The translations under genes and the position numbers were made by a program. A stretch of 64,000 nucleotides of DNA from Mesostigma viride (Eukaryota > Streptophyta > Mesostigmatophyceae > Mesostigmatales > Mesostigmataceae). The DNA lies in assembly GCA_009746045.1 (NCBI GenBank), contig RPFO01000104.1:5779895-5843894 (forward strand). Reading direction: 5' to 3'. The notes beneath the pieces were generated by a model. The model was given only the letters and a program-made list of their open reading frames with translations. It had not been told where the DNA came from and did not search any database. The first letter of the stretch is position 1, and each line of letters opens with the position of its first letter. Below, piece by piece: positions 32,314 to 43,240 of this stretch.

Positions 32314-32495
32314 CGCACCACAGGCAGTAGTGCGGACTGCGGAGGGCACCACTCCACCATTCCCCCTTCACCACGGGGTGTGGCAAGGTTGTGTCCTGTC
32401 CCCATACCTGTTCATTATTGTCGTGGATCACGTCATGCGCCGGGCACGTGCGCGCTTTACTGCTCTTAAGGGGTTCGAGCCAGGCTTGGACATCC
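32314..32495 (+). pseudogene. LINE C ORF2, RT motif B segment
   Basis: Encodes 'HHGVWQGCVLSPYLFIIVVD' (motif B, consensus GvRQGCpLSPyLFi) and then 'RARARFTALKGFEPGLDI'. It is interrupted at TTAA by the piggyBac-like element and resumes at 34282. Confidence 0.85.
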
Positions 32496-32499
32496 TTAA

Positions 32500-34277
32500 C
32501 CCCTAAATGGTCTGAGATCCTGCCGATAAATCGGCTGGATCTTCACAATTTTGCAAACCAGATGCCATCCAACCTACCCATATCCAATGGCTGTCCTTGG
32601 GGGCCAAGCACGTCCATGAGTTGCCCTTCGGGTTGGTATATCACAACCTCACATATATTCATTGAGAATGATAGATTACGGAGGTGAGATAGGCATGCAA
32701 CATAAGGAAAAAACCGATGACTGGGAGAATAACCCTGAAGAAATTAATAGTAATCTGACACAGACATCCAAGGATCACGCCAGCGGCACAAGGTACAACT
32801 AACTATACATCACAAAACTACACGCAGCAACAGCGCTGCCGGCCCACCATGCAGGCCTGGAAGGAATCTAGACCGCGTGGGTCGCGACAAAGTCGGCCCG
32901 GGTGCGGCGGAATAACACATCAGCCACGGTGCGAGTGAGGGCGAGTGACAGACGCTGCCGCCAATACGAGGACCACGTGCGGGCCGACCACGGGGCGGTC
33001 TGACCCTCGAGGTCGAGGCGGTCTTCACGGCGCTGGCAGCACTCGTGGAAAAACTCCGCTGTCGTGGGGCCCATGGCCCCGAACTCCTCAAGGACAAAGG
33101 GGATGACCCGGTGGGGCCCCACATTGCCGTAGGAGGCAAACTTGTCGCGCTCAGCCACAGCGGCAGCAGCGCCGGCATCCACAGCCGCCCGGAGGATGTG
33201 GCGACCGGAAAGCGGCCGAGCCACGGAGACATATATGCAGGGTAGGCCATATATAACTGCCGTCAAAGTCAGGGGGGTCAAGGCGCGCGTTTTCATTTTT
33301 GGTAGAATGTGAATTTTGAATTATGTTATAAGAGCTAGGCACCTACCACTTCAGGGATGATAAACAATTAGTTGCTGAACAATTTGAGCCATTGGGGTCA
33401 TCATTTGGGTGGGTATACCAGCAGTTACACCCAGTACAGCCCTTAGGGGTACCGTTGGTAAAAAGCAACCAAGGGGGTAGGGGTGGGCATACTACCTACT
33501 AATATGGCCACCAACCATGCCAAACAATACATTTCCCTTCCACAATGATGGGGAAACATAACTGCATCATCACACTGCCCTTACATGGCACCTATGTGCA
33601 GGTGCTACCTTGTCCATGCACGTAGGTAACGTGGTACGGATACCCTACGCAAGGCATGCATTCTAGGAGGCAGCCACCAACAAACTAGTGATGTTGAGCT
33701 TATTTCAGCCTGCCCTAGCAAGGATAAACTAGGCCTAAGCTGCTATAGCTTGCCAGGTGATGGCCAGCACACCTGGTGGCACATGCTGTCAATGGGAAGC
33801 TTTTACTCACCAGTTACGTGCTTGATGATGCCACAGAGACCAGCCAACTGCCTCACACTCATGCAATATGTGTATGGGAAATGTATAACAAACATATATG
33901 GAGGTATTCAAACCCATACAGCCTCTAAAACTTATCACCATCACCCTGTGGCAGGTCAACTGACTGAGGGAAGCATCTAAGAAGGGTGTTTTAGAAAGGG
34001 GCCAGGCCAGGGTCAAGAAAGAGCATGAATAATGCAAAAAGAATGTGCTACACAAGCTAGAACGTACATATAAACGTCAAACATCGATAGGAAAACGATG
34101 CTTAAGCTTTACCAGGCATGGATGGCGTTACCTTGGCCCAGGCGGTGGCCGCAAAATGGCGCATTTCGGCACACCAAAGTTGTGCATCATGGTCGCTGGA
34201 TTCGGCGATTTCTGGCCACCCTTGCACGTTTACGACTACTATGTATCATAAAAAGTACAAAGAAACCGATATATCCT
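32500..34277. mobile_element. piggyBac-like element, copy 1 (right end lost)
   Basis: Starts TTAA-CCCCTAAATGG (TTAA at 32496-32499) and ends at TTAA (34278-34281). After removal of one TTAA the host LINE C frame runs on ('...LDI' into 'VKEHGGVRPGYRLAD'). It is nearly identical to 48717-49916, but the terminal part with CCATTTAGGGG is missing: the copy ends at a TTAA that is internal in copy 2. It carries an R2-like insertion. No transposase was seen. Confidence 0.8.
32659..33228 (-). pseudogene. R2-like retrotransposon fragment, RLE C-terminus
   Basis: A 570-bp, 5'-truncated insertion with duplication ACATATAT (32651-32658 and 33229-33236); copy 2 of the host element at 48865-48880 is the empty site. 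It encodes 'RVIPFVLEEFGAMG', 'LDLEGQTAPWSARTWSSYW' and 'VADVLFRRTRADF', closely matching the C-terminus of the element at 51742-55417 but with a different 3' UTR, so it is a second subfamily. Confidence 0.9.
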
Positions 34278-34281
34278 TTAA

Positions 34282-34409
34282 CGTGAAAGAGCACGGCGGG
34301 GTTAGACCTGGTTACCGCCTTGCCGACCTGATTTATGCAGATGATACCACCCTCATCGAGAGCCCCGAGCACATTCAGACCTGGCTGGACTGCCTGGGCC
34401 TGGAGGCGC
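34282..34409 (+). pseudogene. LINE C ORF2, RT motif C segment
   Basis: Encodes 'GVRPGYRLADLIYADDTTLI', the YADD catalytic motif, then 'LDCLGLEAR'. It is cut by the 8.55-kb TIR element at CGC (34407-34409) and resumes at 42957 with 'VGLEISVKTEAM'. Confidence 0.9.
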
Positions 34410-34902
34410 GGGTGGTTTGTTTGGGTTAGGACAGATTTGTCCATTTAGGACAGTCCTGCAGCCAAAGCGTGAAAACATTAGCTTATTGGTGCCTTACGCA
34501 TGCTTGCTTCTGCATGATAATTTTTTGAATGGGATTCAACTGTTTTTATGTGTATATAAAGTTCTGCCGTCTTGTTTCACGTGTATGTATGTGAATACAC
34601 AAATGTTCTCATCATTGAGTTATGCACAATGCACATCAATTAATTTATTAAAAGTAATTAGTAATCATGTAGACTGCGTCACGTGAGCATAGATTAAGTG
34701 AGACAACTATTCCTTGACGCAAGGCGGTCCAACGTCGTGTAAGTACAAGCCGTTACTAGTTGTATGAGAAATAAATCGTTGTCCTGATTAGCCAAGATGT
34801 TGCACTACCACAATACCCATGATGTTGCTCTTAATAATAATGCCATGTCCTATAATGCATGAATGGGCGGTGATCTAAGCATGTCATAAAACATCCTATT
34901 CC

Positions 34903-35608
34903 AGCGGGCAGCGGGCAGCGGGCAGCGCGCAGCGGGCAGCGCGCAGCGGGCAGCGGGGAGCGGGCAGCGGGCAGCGGGCAGCGGGCAGCGGGCAGCGGGC
35001 AGCGGGCAGCGGGCAGCGCGCAGCGGGCAGCGGGCAGCGGGCAGCGGGCAGCGGGCAGCGGGCAGCGGGCAGCGGGCAGCGGGCAGCGGGCAGCGGGCTG
35101 CGGGCAGCGGGCTGCGGGCAGCGGGCAGCGGGCAGCGGGCAGCGGGCAGCGGGCAGCGGGCAGCGGGCAGCGGGCAGCGGGCAGCGGGCTGCGGGCAGCG
35201 GGCAGCGCGCAGCGGGCAGCGGGCAGCGGGCAGCGGGCAGCGGGCAGCGGGCAGCGGGCAGCGGGCAGCGGGCAGCGGGCAGCGGGCAGCGGGCAGCGGG
35301 GAGCGGGCAGCGGGCAGCGGGCAGCGGGCAGCGGGCAGCGGGCAGCGGGCAGCGCGCAGCGGGCAGCGGGCTGCGGGCAGCGGGCTGCGGGCAGCGGGCA
35401 GCGGGCTGCGGGCAGCGGGCTGCGGGCTGCGGGCAGCGGGCAGCGGGCAGCGGGCAGCGGGCAGCGGGCAGCGGGCAGCGGGCAGCGGGCAGCGGGCAGC
35501 GGGCAGCGGGCAGCGGGCAGCGGGCAGCGGGCAGCGGGCAGCGGGCAGCGGGCAGCGGGCAGCGGGCAGCGGGCAGCGGGCAGCGGGCAGCGGGCAGCGG
35601 GCAGCGGG
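34903..35608. repeat. 7-bp satellite GGGCAGC, about 100 copies
   Basis: Around 700 bp of GGGCAGC units with scattered variants GGGCTGC, GCGCAGC and GGGGAGC. Seven is coprime to three, so all three frames of the minus strand give the same 7-residue periodic peptide. The 257- and 238-aa frames are artefacts. Confidence 0.95.
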
Positions 35609-35677
35609 GCAAAGTACTGCCAAAAAAAGGGACCCTGCTTTGGGCTGGGCGGAGCCAGCGGGTTACTCTAGTAATAA

Positions 35678-36618
35678 TTAGTCACAAGGTCCTGTTGGGA
35701 CGCTAACGCGGTGGCGCAAATTCGTATGGCACATACATGCGTGGCGCCTCGCGTCGCGCAGATTCACATGGCACATGTACATGTGCGGCGCCTCGCGTGG
35801 CGCAGATTCACATGGCACATACATGCGCGGCGCCTCGCGTGGCGCAGATTCACATGGCACATACATGCGCGGCGCCTCGCGTGGCGCAGATTCGTATGGC
35901 ACATACATGCGCGGCGCCTCGCGTGGCGCAGATTCGCATGGCACATACATGCGCGGCGCCTCGCGTGGCGCAGATTCGTACGGCACATACATGCGCGGTG
36001 CCTCGCGTGGCGCAGATTCGCATGGCACATACATGTGCGGCGCCTCGCGTGGCGCAGATTCACATGGCACATACATGCGCGGCGCCTCGCGTGGCGCAGA
36101 TTCGTACGGCACATACATGCGCGGTGCCTCGCGTGGCGCAGATTCGCATGGCACATACATGTGCGGCGCCTCGCGTGGCGCAGATTCACATGGCACATAC
36201 ATGCGCGGCGCCTCGCGTGGCGCAGATTCGCATGGCACATACATGCGCGGCGCAGATTCGCATGGCACATACATGCGCGGCGCCTCGCGTGGCGCAGATT
36301 CGTATGGCACATACATGCGCGGCGCCTCGCGTGGCGCAGATTCGCGTGGCACATACATGCGCGGCGCCTCGCGTGGCGCAGATTCGTATGGCACATACAT
36401 GCGCGGCGCCTCGCGTGGCGCATAGTCTGGTGCCGGCACCGCTGCCGCTGTTGCCGCAGGGGGCGCACTGGCTGCCGGCACCGCTGCCGCCGCTGCCGCC
36501 GCTGTCGCCGCTGCCGTGGTGGGCACACCGGCTGCCGCCACCGCTGCTTTGGTGGGTGCGGCGGCTGCCGCCCCCGCTGCCACTGCCGCCGCCGCCTCTT
36601 TATGCTTCTGCAGCAGTC

Positions 36619-36649
<31 letters not shown>

Positions 36650-38444
36650 CTGCTGCAGCTTTGTCATCATGGCATTAAATTGCTGCTGTTGCTGTTGCTG
36701 TTGCTGCTTCATCATGCTGTCGAATTGCTGCAGCAGCGCTGCCATCCCCTTCGAATTTTCAGCCGGGGCGTCAGGCTGCTTGGCAGGCGCTGAGCCGCTT
36801 TCTGAGCGGCGCTGGCGCTTGACTGGTTTCGTCGCCGCAGCTTCTTTGGCAGGCTGCTTGCTCACGATGCGCTTGCCGCGCCCATGCACGTTGGTGACCT
36901 CCTGCAACGCGGGCAGCCCTGCAATTTGTGGGTCGGGCATGTCAGAGTCTTGTGTTATGCAAGCTGGCAGACGTGGCAGCGTAGCCGGGTATTTCGCCAA
37001 GAGGGCCGATCCTGGAAACTGCTCAGCGGACAAGATGAATGGCGGTGGGCCAGCACTCAATATCTGGGGCAGCAGGTCCGCCTTGTTCTTGATGGCCCAA
37101 CTCATCACCGCCTGCATGTCCTCATTCCAAGCGGATGATGGGAGAACGCCCTTGTGCTCCAACCCCAGGGTAGTGGGAAACGTGGTGGCATTCTTGTCGT
37201 TGACAACGATGACCACTGCGTCGAAAAATCCGATCGCGGACGGTCGCCTGGTTGGGCTGCCTTTGAGTCGGTCGAGCAAGTTTTTAAATTTCTTGTAGCG
37301 GCTCTGCCTCACAAAATGCGCGCAGATTGACGAGCTCGCGATTGCCCCCACTACCACCCCCACATGAGGCCATTCGGGGATTGCAAGGGCCACGATATCA
37401 TCCTCGCTGTCGCTGGTGGAAGCACCGCCTGGTGTTTTGTGCATCCCCGGCCCTGCCGGTGGAGGAGAAAAAGCTAGTTCTTTTCTTGTGTCGCCGACAT
37501 CGAAATGACGCGACGCCGAAGCCCGAAAGGTACCAGCTGCAGGGCCCGGGGTGTTCTCCTTCTTGGAGGCGTCGCGCTCAACCACGGGAATGTGCGCGCC
37601 GCCAACAGCATGCTTGCCAACCGTGGGGCCCATCGCAGCACGCAAAGCTGCATCACCTTGGCCGCTCTTGTCCTGATTGCCATCACCCATCGCACCCTTG
37701 CCTGCGCCGTTCTTTTCCTCCTCGCCATCACCCATCGCACCATAGCCTGCGCCGTTCTTTTCCTCCTCGCCATCACCCATCGCACCATTGCCGCCTGCGC
37801 CGTTCTTTTCCTCCTCGCCATCACCCATCGCACCATTGCCGCCTGCGCCGTTCTTTTCCTCCTCGCCATCACCCATCGCACCATTGCCGCCTGCGCCGCT
37901 CTCCTCCTCGACGCCACCACCAAGCGCAACACCGCCTGGGCCGTTCTTCTCCTCGACGCCACCACCCGTTGCATCATCATCGACATGACCCTCGTCATGC
38001 AATATTATCACCAGAACCCAGCTCACCATCGTCGACCCTTCCATCCACGACTTTGGCTAGCTTAACGAGTTTCCGTGATGGAACCTGAACGACCTTGCCC
38101 TTGCCGCCCAGCGAATAAAGAGCACCAAGGCCGGCCAGTTGGGCGTCGACCACCTTTTCCTTAAAATCGACAGGCGAGGCCTCCTTGCTGATGGCGGTAG
38201 GCGGCCAAGGGCCGCCACACTCCTGGCAGGTCCACTCTGTGCCATCCTCACCCGCCGATGCATCCCTAAACATCCCGGTGCACAGCCCATGCAAGTGCTT
38301 GCCACACTGGCCTGAGCATGGATGGTTGGCTCCGCCCAGCAGCTCATTTTTGTCGACACTATCAAATCCGGTTGCATGATCAGCGCCGGGCAATTTCTTG
38401 CATCTATCGCCTGCGTAGCAGCTGGGGCCGCTTGACCCCTGCAT
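35678..38444 (-). CDS. Uncharacterised PHD-like finger, poly-Q protein of the 8.55-kb element
   Basis: The N-terminal part (38444-37995) has a cross-brace Cys/His pattern: C-x4-C, then C-x3-C-x4-H-x2-C ('CSGQCGKHLHGLC') and C-x2-C ('CQEC'), like a PHD finger with loose first pairs. The frame then shifts near 38000-38040 into a 788-codon frame. That frame has five 'AMGDGEEEKNG' acidic repeats, a globular-looking stretch ('SAIGFFDAVVIVVNDKNAT'), a basic 'KPVKRQRR' NLS-like segment, poly-Gln and poly-Ala runs, and about sixteen 14-residue repeats. The switch could be a small intron or an indel. A 2-bp palindromic insertion near 35776 shifts the last repeats. Function unknown; possibly element-encoded and chromatin-reading. 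Divergent to the gene at 39863. Confidence 0.5.
35711..36425 (-). repeat. 42-bp coding minisatellite, about 16 copies
   Basis: Encodes the 14-residue unit APREAPRMYVPYES with Y/C and R/H variants. One unit (near 36245-36265) is shortened. It is maintained in frame except at the last units. Confidence 0.9.
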
Positions 38445-38598
38445 TCTTCGCTTGCTACAGATTTAACCACCGGAAAATAGACAAAGATTGCACGCAACCT
38501 TCCAATAATGCCGGCTGCGATTTAACCTTCGTTTGCTGGGCGCTGCACGCTGCAATGTATCGAGTCAATGTGCGCGGGATCTGGAACTTTGAATATAT

Positions 38599-38809
38599 TC
38601 TGATCAGACACTCCGCAAAGGTGAAAACCTTTGCGTTCAGTGCCGGGCCGCGGAAAACGCGGAAAACGCGATCTGCAAATGAATCCGACCGGAATCGAAC
38701 TGGGGACCTCTCGCACCAATTTTGCTGACTATAGGACGGACGTCTCCGGTTACCATGGCATCGCCAACTTACACCTACAGTCATCCGCAAAAGTTCTCCT
38801 GTCCGGGGA
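38599..38809 (-). mobile_element. 211-bp SINE-like insertion
   Basis: Flanked by a 10-bp duplication TTGAATATAT (38589-38598 and 38810-38819). On the minus strand it has an AGTTCGATTCC block resembling a Pol III B box, about 50 nt after a weak A-box-like TGGCGATGCCATGG, and the stem CGCAAAGGT/ACCTTTGCG near its 3' end. Homologous units lie at 46267-47215. The tRNA origin is inferred; the cloverleaf is poor. Confidence 0.65.
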
Positions 38810-38861
38810 TTGAATATATGTTTAGGCAAGAGGCTGCGGCGTCATTTGGCTGCAGCTGGGT

Positions 38862-39410
38862 AACTACTTGCGTCTTGCGGCCAAGATACGCAGCCTGCCT
38901 CGAGAGGGCTGCGTATCTTTGCCGCAGCCTGCCTCACCAGCTAAAAACCTTGCGGCCAAGATACGCAGCCTGCCTCCTCGAGGATATCCTCGAGGAGGCA
39001 GGCTGCGTATCTTGGCCGCAAGGTTTTTAGCTGGTCATTTGGCTGGGGAAGTAACTACTTGCGTCTTGCGGCCAAGATACGCAGCCTGCCTCGACTCTCG
39101 AGGCAGGCTGCGTATCTTGGCCGCAAGACGCAAGTAGTTACTTCCCCAGCTGCCGAGGCAGGCTGCGTATCTTTGCCGCAGCCTGCCTCACCAGCTAAAA
39201 ACCTTGCGGCCAAGATACGCAGCCTGCCTCCTCGAGGATATCCTCGAGGAGGCAGGCTGCGTATCTTGGCCGCAAGGTTTTTAGCTGGTGAGGCAGGCTG
39301 CGGCAAAGATACGCAGCCCTCTCGAGGCAGGCTGCGTATCTTGGCCGCAAGACGCAAGTAATTACTTCCCCAGCTGCCGAGGCAGGCTGCGTACATTTTG
39401 GCGGCAAGTT
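38862..39410. repeat. Nested palindrome cluster
   Basis: A ~28-bp core (starting CTTGCGGCCAAGATACGCAG) occurs many times in both orientations. Two ~98-bp near-perfect palindromes centre on GATATC (about 38985 and 39239). A further one centres near 39094, and the whole 0.5-kb block is itself an approximate palindrome about that point. It lies in the shared 5' region of the two divergent genes. Confidence 0.9.
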
Positions 39411-39862
39411 CCCCAGCTGTTCGCTGCTTAGGCAAGTTGTTGCAACGACTTCGCCACGTGACTGCCAACAGGGGCGCCTGCGTTCAAGTCTTCAGTGCGT
39501 GCCCTGGCGGCACATCATTATTACGTAAATAGCCGTGAAGCTTTCGGTACCTTATAATTAGCAGTTTATAGTTGGATTTATGGCAGACAAGGCTGACTGC
39601 AGGATATTATTTTGTGGTTTAACATTAAGTGACGCCGAAATGAATAGGCACGGAGCCGAAAAATAGCCGACGTAGTTGATTTGGAGACGAGTTGTTAGCA
39701 TTGATGACAAAAATGGGATTAGGTTTACACAGGACAGTAATAGGCGCTGAGCTGCTTACTCCGTCTTATGAGGTCCGGCATCCATTCAGCGCCGGGGGAG
39801 TCCTGCTTTTGGTTTAGGTTGAAACTTTTATAAATGTTAGAGATAAAGGCTAGGATAGCAAA

Positions 39863-42167
39863 ATGGCCGAACATGTCGAGTGGGACGGAGGTATTGTCTC
39901 CGACTCGGACGACGATGACGATTTTGCGTACCATGACGGAGGGCTCGGTCGTGCTATACTGGCATCCCACGTGCCAAATGCTCTGCAACACCGACGTCCC
40001 CTGGCCCCCCATGTTGGTGGGGGTGGTGAAGAAGGTCGGTAGAGCAGCCTGCCGATGAGGGGGGCAGCGAGCCTCACCTGGTCCTCTCTGTATACCGTGC
40101 CAGGAGCATGACCGATGCTTGGCATCAGTGGGACCCGAACAGCGCCACATGGCCTCTGCCGAGCAAGTCGTCCGCAAACTCCCACACAGTCACCATCGCA
40201 GCATCCGAGGTCATCCTCACCTATTGGATCCCGGCGAAGAAGCCCACCTCGCGCCACTTGGTGTCTTTGGATGCCAAGAAAAAGCTGTCTGCTGCGTGCC
40301 TGGCCGCGCTCAAGCAGGTGCCAAGGGACGCAGGTCACCCGACGATTGACTGGCAACTAGCTTCAACTCCCAAGGGTGTGGTGCGCATGGCTGAACGTTG
40401 CTGGCAAACGATCTTGGAGCAGGTGATGGGTGGCAAGCTCTGCCTGGTAGGACAACTTGTGTACAGCTATGAGATTGTGCACGAGTCCGTCGGCGGCCGC
40501 ACAGTGAACCGTCCTAGAAGATTCCATGGTCAAGTGGCAGCTGTGGACACGGAACATGGCAAGGTGGCTATGTTTTGGGGTGCTCAATGGGAAGAGCTGG
40601 CGGTGACGTGTGTGGACCTCCCAGAATTGGGGAAGAAAATCTGTGGATGCCCCGGTGTGTCCGTCCCTCCTCTGCAAGCGTCTGAGATCGCCGTTGCCGA
40701 GTCCCGCTTACGTGCGGAGGTGCACGCTGCGCTGACCAGCGCAACTGCGCGCAGCTCGCCTGAGGCAGCGCGCGGCACGGCCGACACAACTAAGCGCAAG
40801 CCGCCTGCGCCTGCAGCAACCAGCACAGCCACGCGCAACCCACGTGCGGTGGCGACCAACTTGCGCGCAGCAGTGCGCGCCCTGAATGATAAGGCTGCAA
40901 GTGACTTGCGTGCGCCCGCGCGTGCGGCCACCGGCGCGGCTGCACCTGCCAACTCGCCTGCGCCTGCACTCACGACCACCGGCGCGGCTGCACCTAGCAA
41001 GTCGCCTACGCCCGCGCGCGCGGCAGCCGGCGTGGCTGCACCTGCCAACTCGCCTAGGCCCGCGCGCGCGGCCACCGGCGCGGCTGCACCTAGCAAGTCG
41101 CCTACGCCCACGCGCGCGGCAGCCGGCGTGGCTGTACCTGCCAACTCGCCTGCGCCTGCACTCACGACCACCGGCGCGGCTGCACCTAGCAAGTCGCCTA
41201 CGCCCGCGCCTGCGGCCCCCGGCGCGGCTGCATGCACCTGCCAACTCGCTTGCGCCTGCGCGCGCGGCAGCACGGCTGCCAATTCGCTTGCGCCTGCGCG
41301 CGCGGCTGCACCTGCCGACTCGCCTGCGCCTGCGCGCGCGGCAGCCGGCGTGGCTGCACCTGCCAACTCGCCTACGCCCGCGCCTGCGGCCACCGGCGTG
41401 GCTGCACCTGCCAACTCGCCTACGCCCGCGCCTGTGGCCACCGGCGCGGCTGCACCTGCCAACTCGCTTGCGCCTGCGCGCGCGGCAGCACCTGCCAACT
41501 CGCCTGCGCCTGCGCGCGCGGCCACCGGCGTGGCTGCACCTGCCAACTTGCCTACGCCCGCGCCTGCGGCCACCAGCGCGGCTGCACCTGCCAACTCGCT
41601 TGCGCCTGCGCGCGCGGCAGCACCTGCCAAACTCGCCTGCGCCTGCGCGCGCGGCCACCGGCGTGGCTGCACCTGCCAACTCGCCTACGCCCGCGCCTGC
41701 GGCCACCGGCGCGGCTGCACCTGCCAACTCGCGTGCGCCTGCGCGCGCGGCAGCACCTGCCAACTCGCCTGCGCCTGCGCGCGCGGCCACCTGCGCGGCT
41801 GCACCTGCCAACTCGCTTGCGCCTGCGCGCGCGGCAGCACCTGCCAAACTCGCCTGCGCCTGCGCGCGCGGCCACCGGCGTGGCTGCACCTGCCAACTCG
41901 CCTACGCCCGCGCCTGCGGCCACCGGCGCGGCTGCACCTGCCAACTCGCTTGCGCCTGCGCGCGCGGCAGCACCTGCCAACTCGCCTGCGCCTGCGCGCG
42001 CGGCCACCTGCGCGGCTGCACCTCCCGACTCGCCTGCGCCTGCGCGCGCGGCAGCCGGCGCGGCTGAAGAAGATATGTTGTCTGATTCCCGTCGTCGCCG
42101 GGCACACCGTTACATAGTGTCTCCGGACAGCGATAGCGATGGAGCCCCGGAGGCTATGGAAACATGA
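39863..42167 (+). CDS. Uncharacterised Ala/Pro-rich repeat protein of the 8.55-kb element, frameshifted
   Basis: The likely start is ATG 39863 (MAEHVEWDGGIVSDSDDDDD), an acidic N-terminus of 59 codons. One base shift before 40040 joins it to the frame that contains MTDAWHQWD at 40108. About 200 residues look globular ('GVVRMAERCWQTILEQVMGG', 'LCLVGQLVYSYEIVHESVGG', 'VAMFWGAQWEEL'). They are followed by ~400 residues of AAPANSPAPARAATG repeats. Two identical one-base insertions (CCAAACTCGCC for CCAACTCGCC, near 41628 and 41845) move the frame twice. The charged end 'EEDMLSDSRRRRAHRYI' is then reached in the third frame and stops at 42167. No family recognised. Its place beside a PHD-like gene between TIRs suggests an element function or cargo. 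Confidence 0.5.
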
Positions 42168-42956
42168 AGTCGCGGTTGCTACCATTGTTGCTACCAATGA
42201 TTTCTATGTGTGCACCATGGCCGCCAACATTGCTGCTTCCTTTGCTGCTTCTCCGCTGATATGCCGTGCTTTTGATTCACTCTCTGCCATGCATGCCAGT
42301 ATAGTGCTGCCACCATTGTCATGATGTAACTTGTCAACGTACACCAATGCATGTTCTGATTCTGATGTGATTGATTATATTCCTGGCCTGCATGAGTCTA
42401 TTGAGGTTGTTTGTCGCTGCTGCGGCTGCTATGACCATTACTAGTGTGCTCATGTGAGTTTTTTGCCATGTCCATTTGCGCAGTCATGGAGCATTTCAAG
42501 GTTTGCCCGAGATTTACGAGACCCAAGTGTCAGTCATTTTCCGGGAAGCCGCGATATAATCCCTGACAGAAACTGGCAAAAACCACATGGAACATATGCA
42601 GAATCCTCCTTGATAATGTCTCATGTAGTAGATACATTCCAGCCTTTGCAATTACAATCACGTCACTAAATTTTTAAGAATGCAAAATTACAAGCTGTGA
42701 GTGCAATTGTCTCTACTCATCATAAGATACCAGCTTGACAATCATGAATGCCCATTTGGTTACAGCATATAAGGCAACTTGTCATTATATAACACAATTA
42801 TTGACTTGAAACTCCTCGACAAATGCAAAAATTTGCCCAAACCTTCTATCAAACTATTTTGGGAAGTCCACAGCATCCAAAAAACACATTTTTCAAATTT
42901 TCATTTAGGACAGACCTGCAGCCTCCCAAATCTGTCCTAACCCAAACAAACCACCC
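42168..42956. other. 3' non-coding end of the 8.55-kb element
   Basis: AT-rich, no gene seen. It ends with the CATTTAGGACAGACCTGCAG motif and the right TIR. Confidence 0.6.
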
Positions 42957-43240
42957 CGCGGGCGGTGGGGCTGGAGATTAGCGTCAAAACTGAGGCGATG
43001 GTGACAGGAGCATGATTCCAGTAAACCACCGCTGCCGCGCCTGCTCGACGGGACGGAGGTCCCGTTCCGCGACCGCTTCAAGCTGTTGGGGAGCTGGCTT
43101 CCTGACACCGCCGACGATGTGGACACCCGCATCGGCCTTGCCTGGGCCAAGCTCCGTTCGCTCACACCCTGTCGCGTCTGCGTACCACAATCTCCGGCGC
43201 CACCATGGCGGTTGGCCATGCTCAGCTTTGGTAAAACCCA
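42957..43240 (+). pseudogene. LINE C ORF2, end of RT palm/thumb
   Basis: Continues the RT interrupted at 34409: 'VGLEISVKTEAM', then, after a frame change, 'LDGTEVPFRDRFKLLGSWLP' and 'DDVDTRIGLAWAKLRSLTP', the conserved fKlLGs...RI..A..kL block of LINE reverse transcriptases. It ends near 43200-43240. Confidence 0.85.

Larger units (their letters stand above)
34410..42956. mobile_element. 8,547-bp TIR element with two divergent genes
   Basis: 30-bp perfect terminal inverted repeats start GGGTGGTTTGTTTGGGTTAG. A 3-bp duplication CGC flanks them (34407-34409, 42957-42959), and the interrupted RT frame rejoins exactly. A second motif, CATTTAGGACAG-x-CCTGCAGCC, occurs near both ends in direct orientation (34439-34461 and 42902-42924). 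Contents: a 7-bp satellite, a minus-strand gene with a PHD-like finger, a SINE-like insertion, a palindrome cluster and a plus-strand Ala/Pro-rich gene. The TIR resembles PIF/Harbinger ends, but the target is not TWA and no DDE domain was recognised, so the superfamily is open. Confidence 0.85.

Noticed and set aside
34850-35623. 257- and 238-aa Pro/Leu/Ala/Arg/Cys proteins
   Set aside because: Pure translation of the 7-bp satellite in two frames; the peptide is identical in every frame.
35711-36793. 360-, 313- and 216-aa plus-strand frames
   Set aside because: Antisense of the 42-bp coding minisatellite of the PHD-like gene.
40584-42197. Several minus-strand Ala/Gly/Arg-rich frames of 150-390 aa
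   Set aside because: Antisense of the Ala/Pro repeat gene.
42957-42959. PIF/Harbinger assignment of the 8.55-kb element
   Set aside because: The GGG...GTTTGTTTGGG end is similar, but the duplication is CGC rather than TWA and no Harbinger transposase or Myb-like protein was seen. Kept as unassigned.
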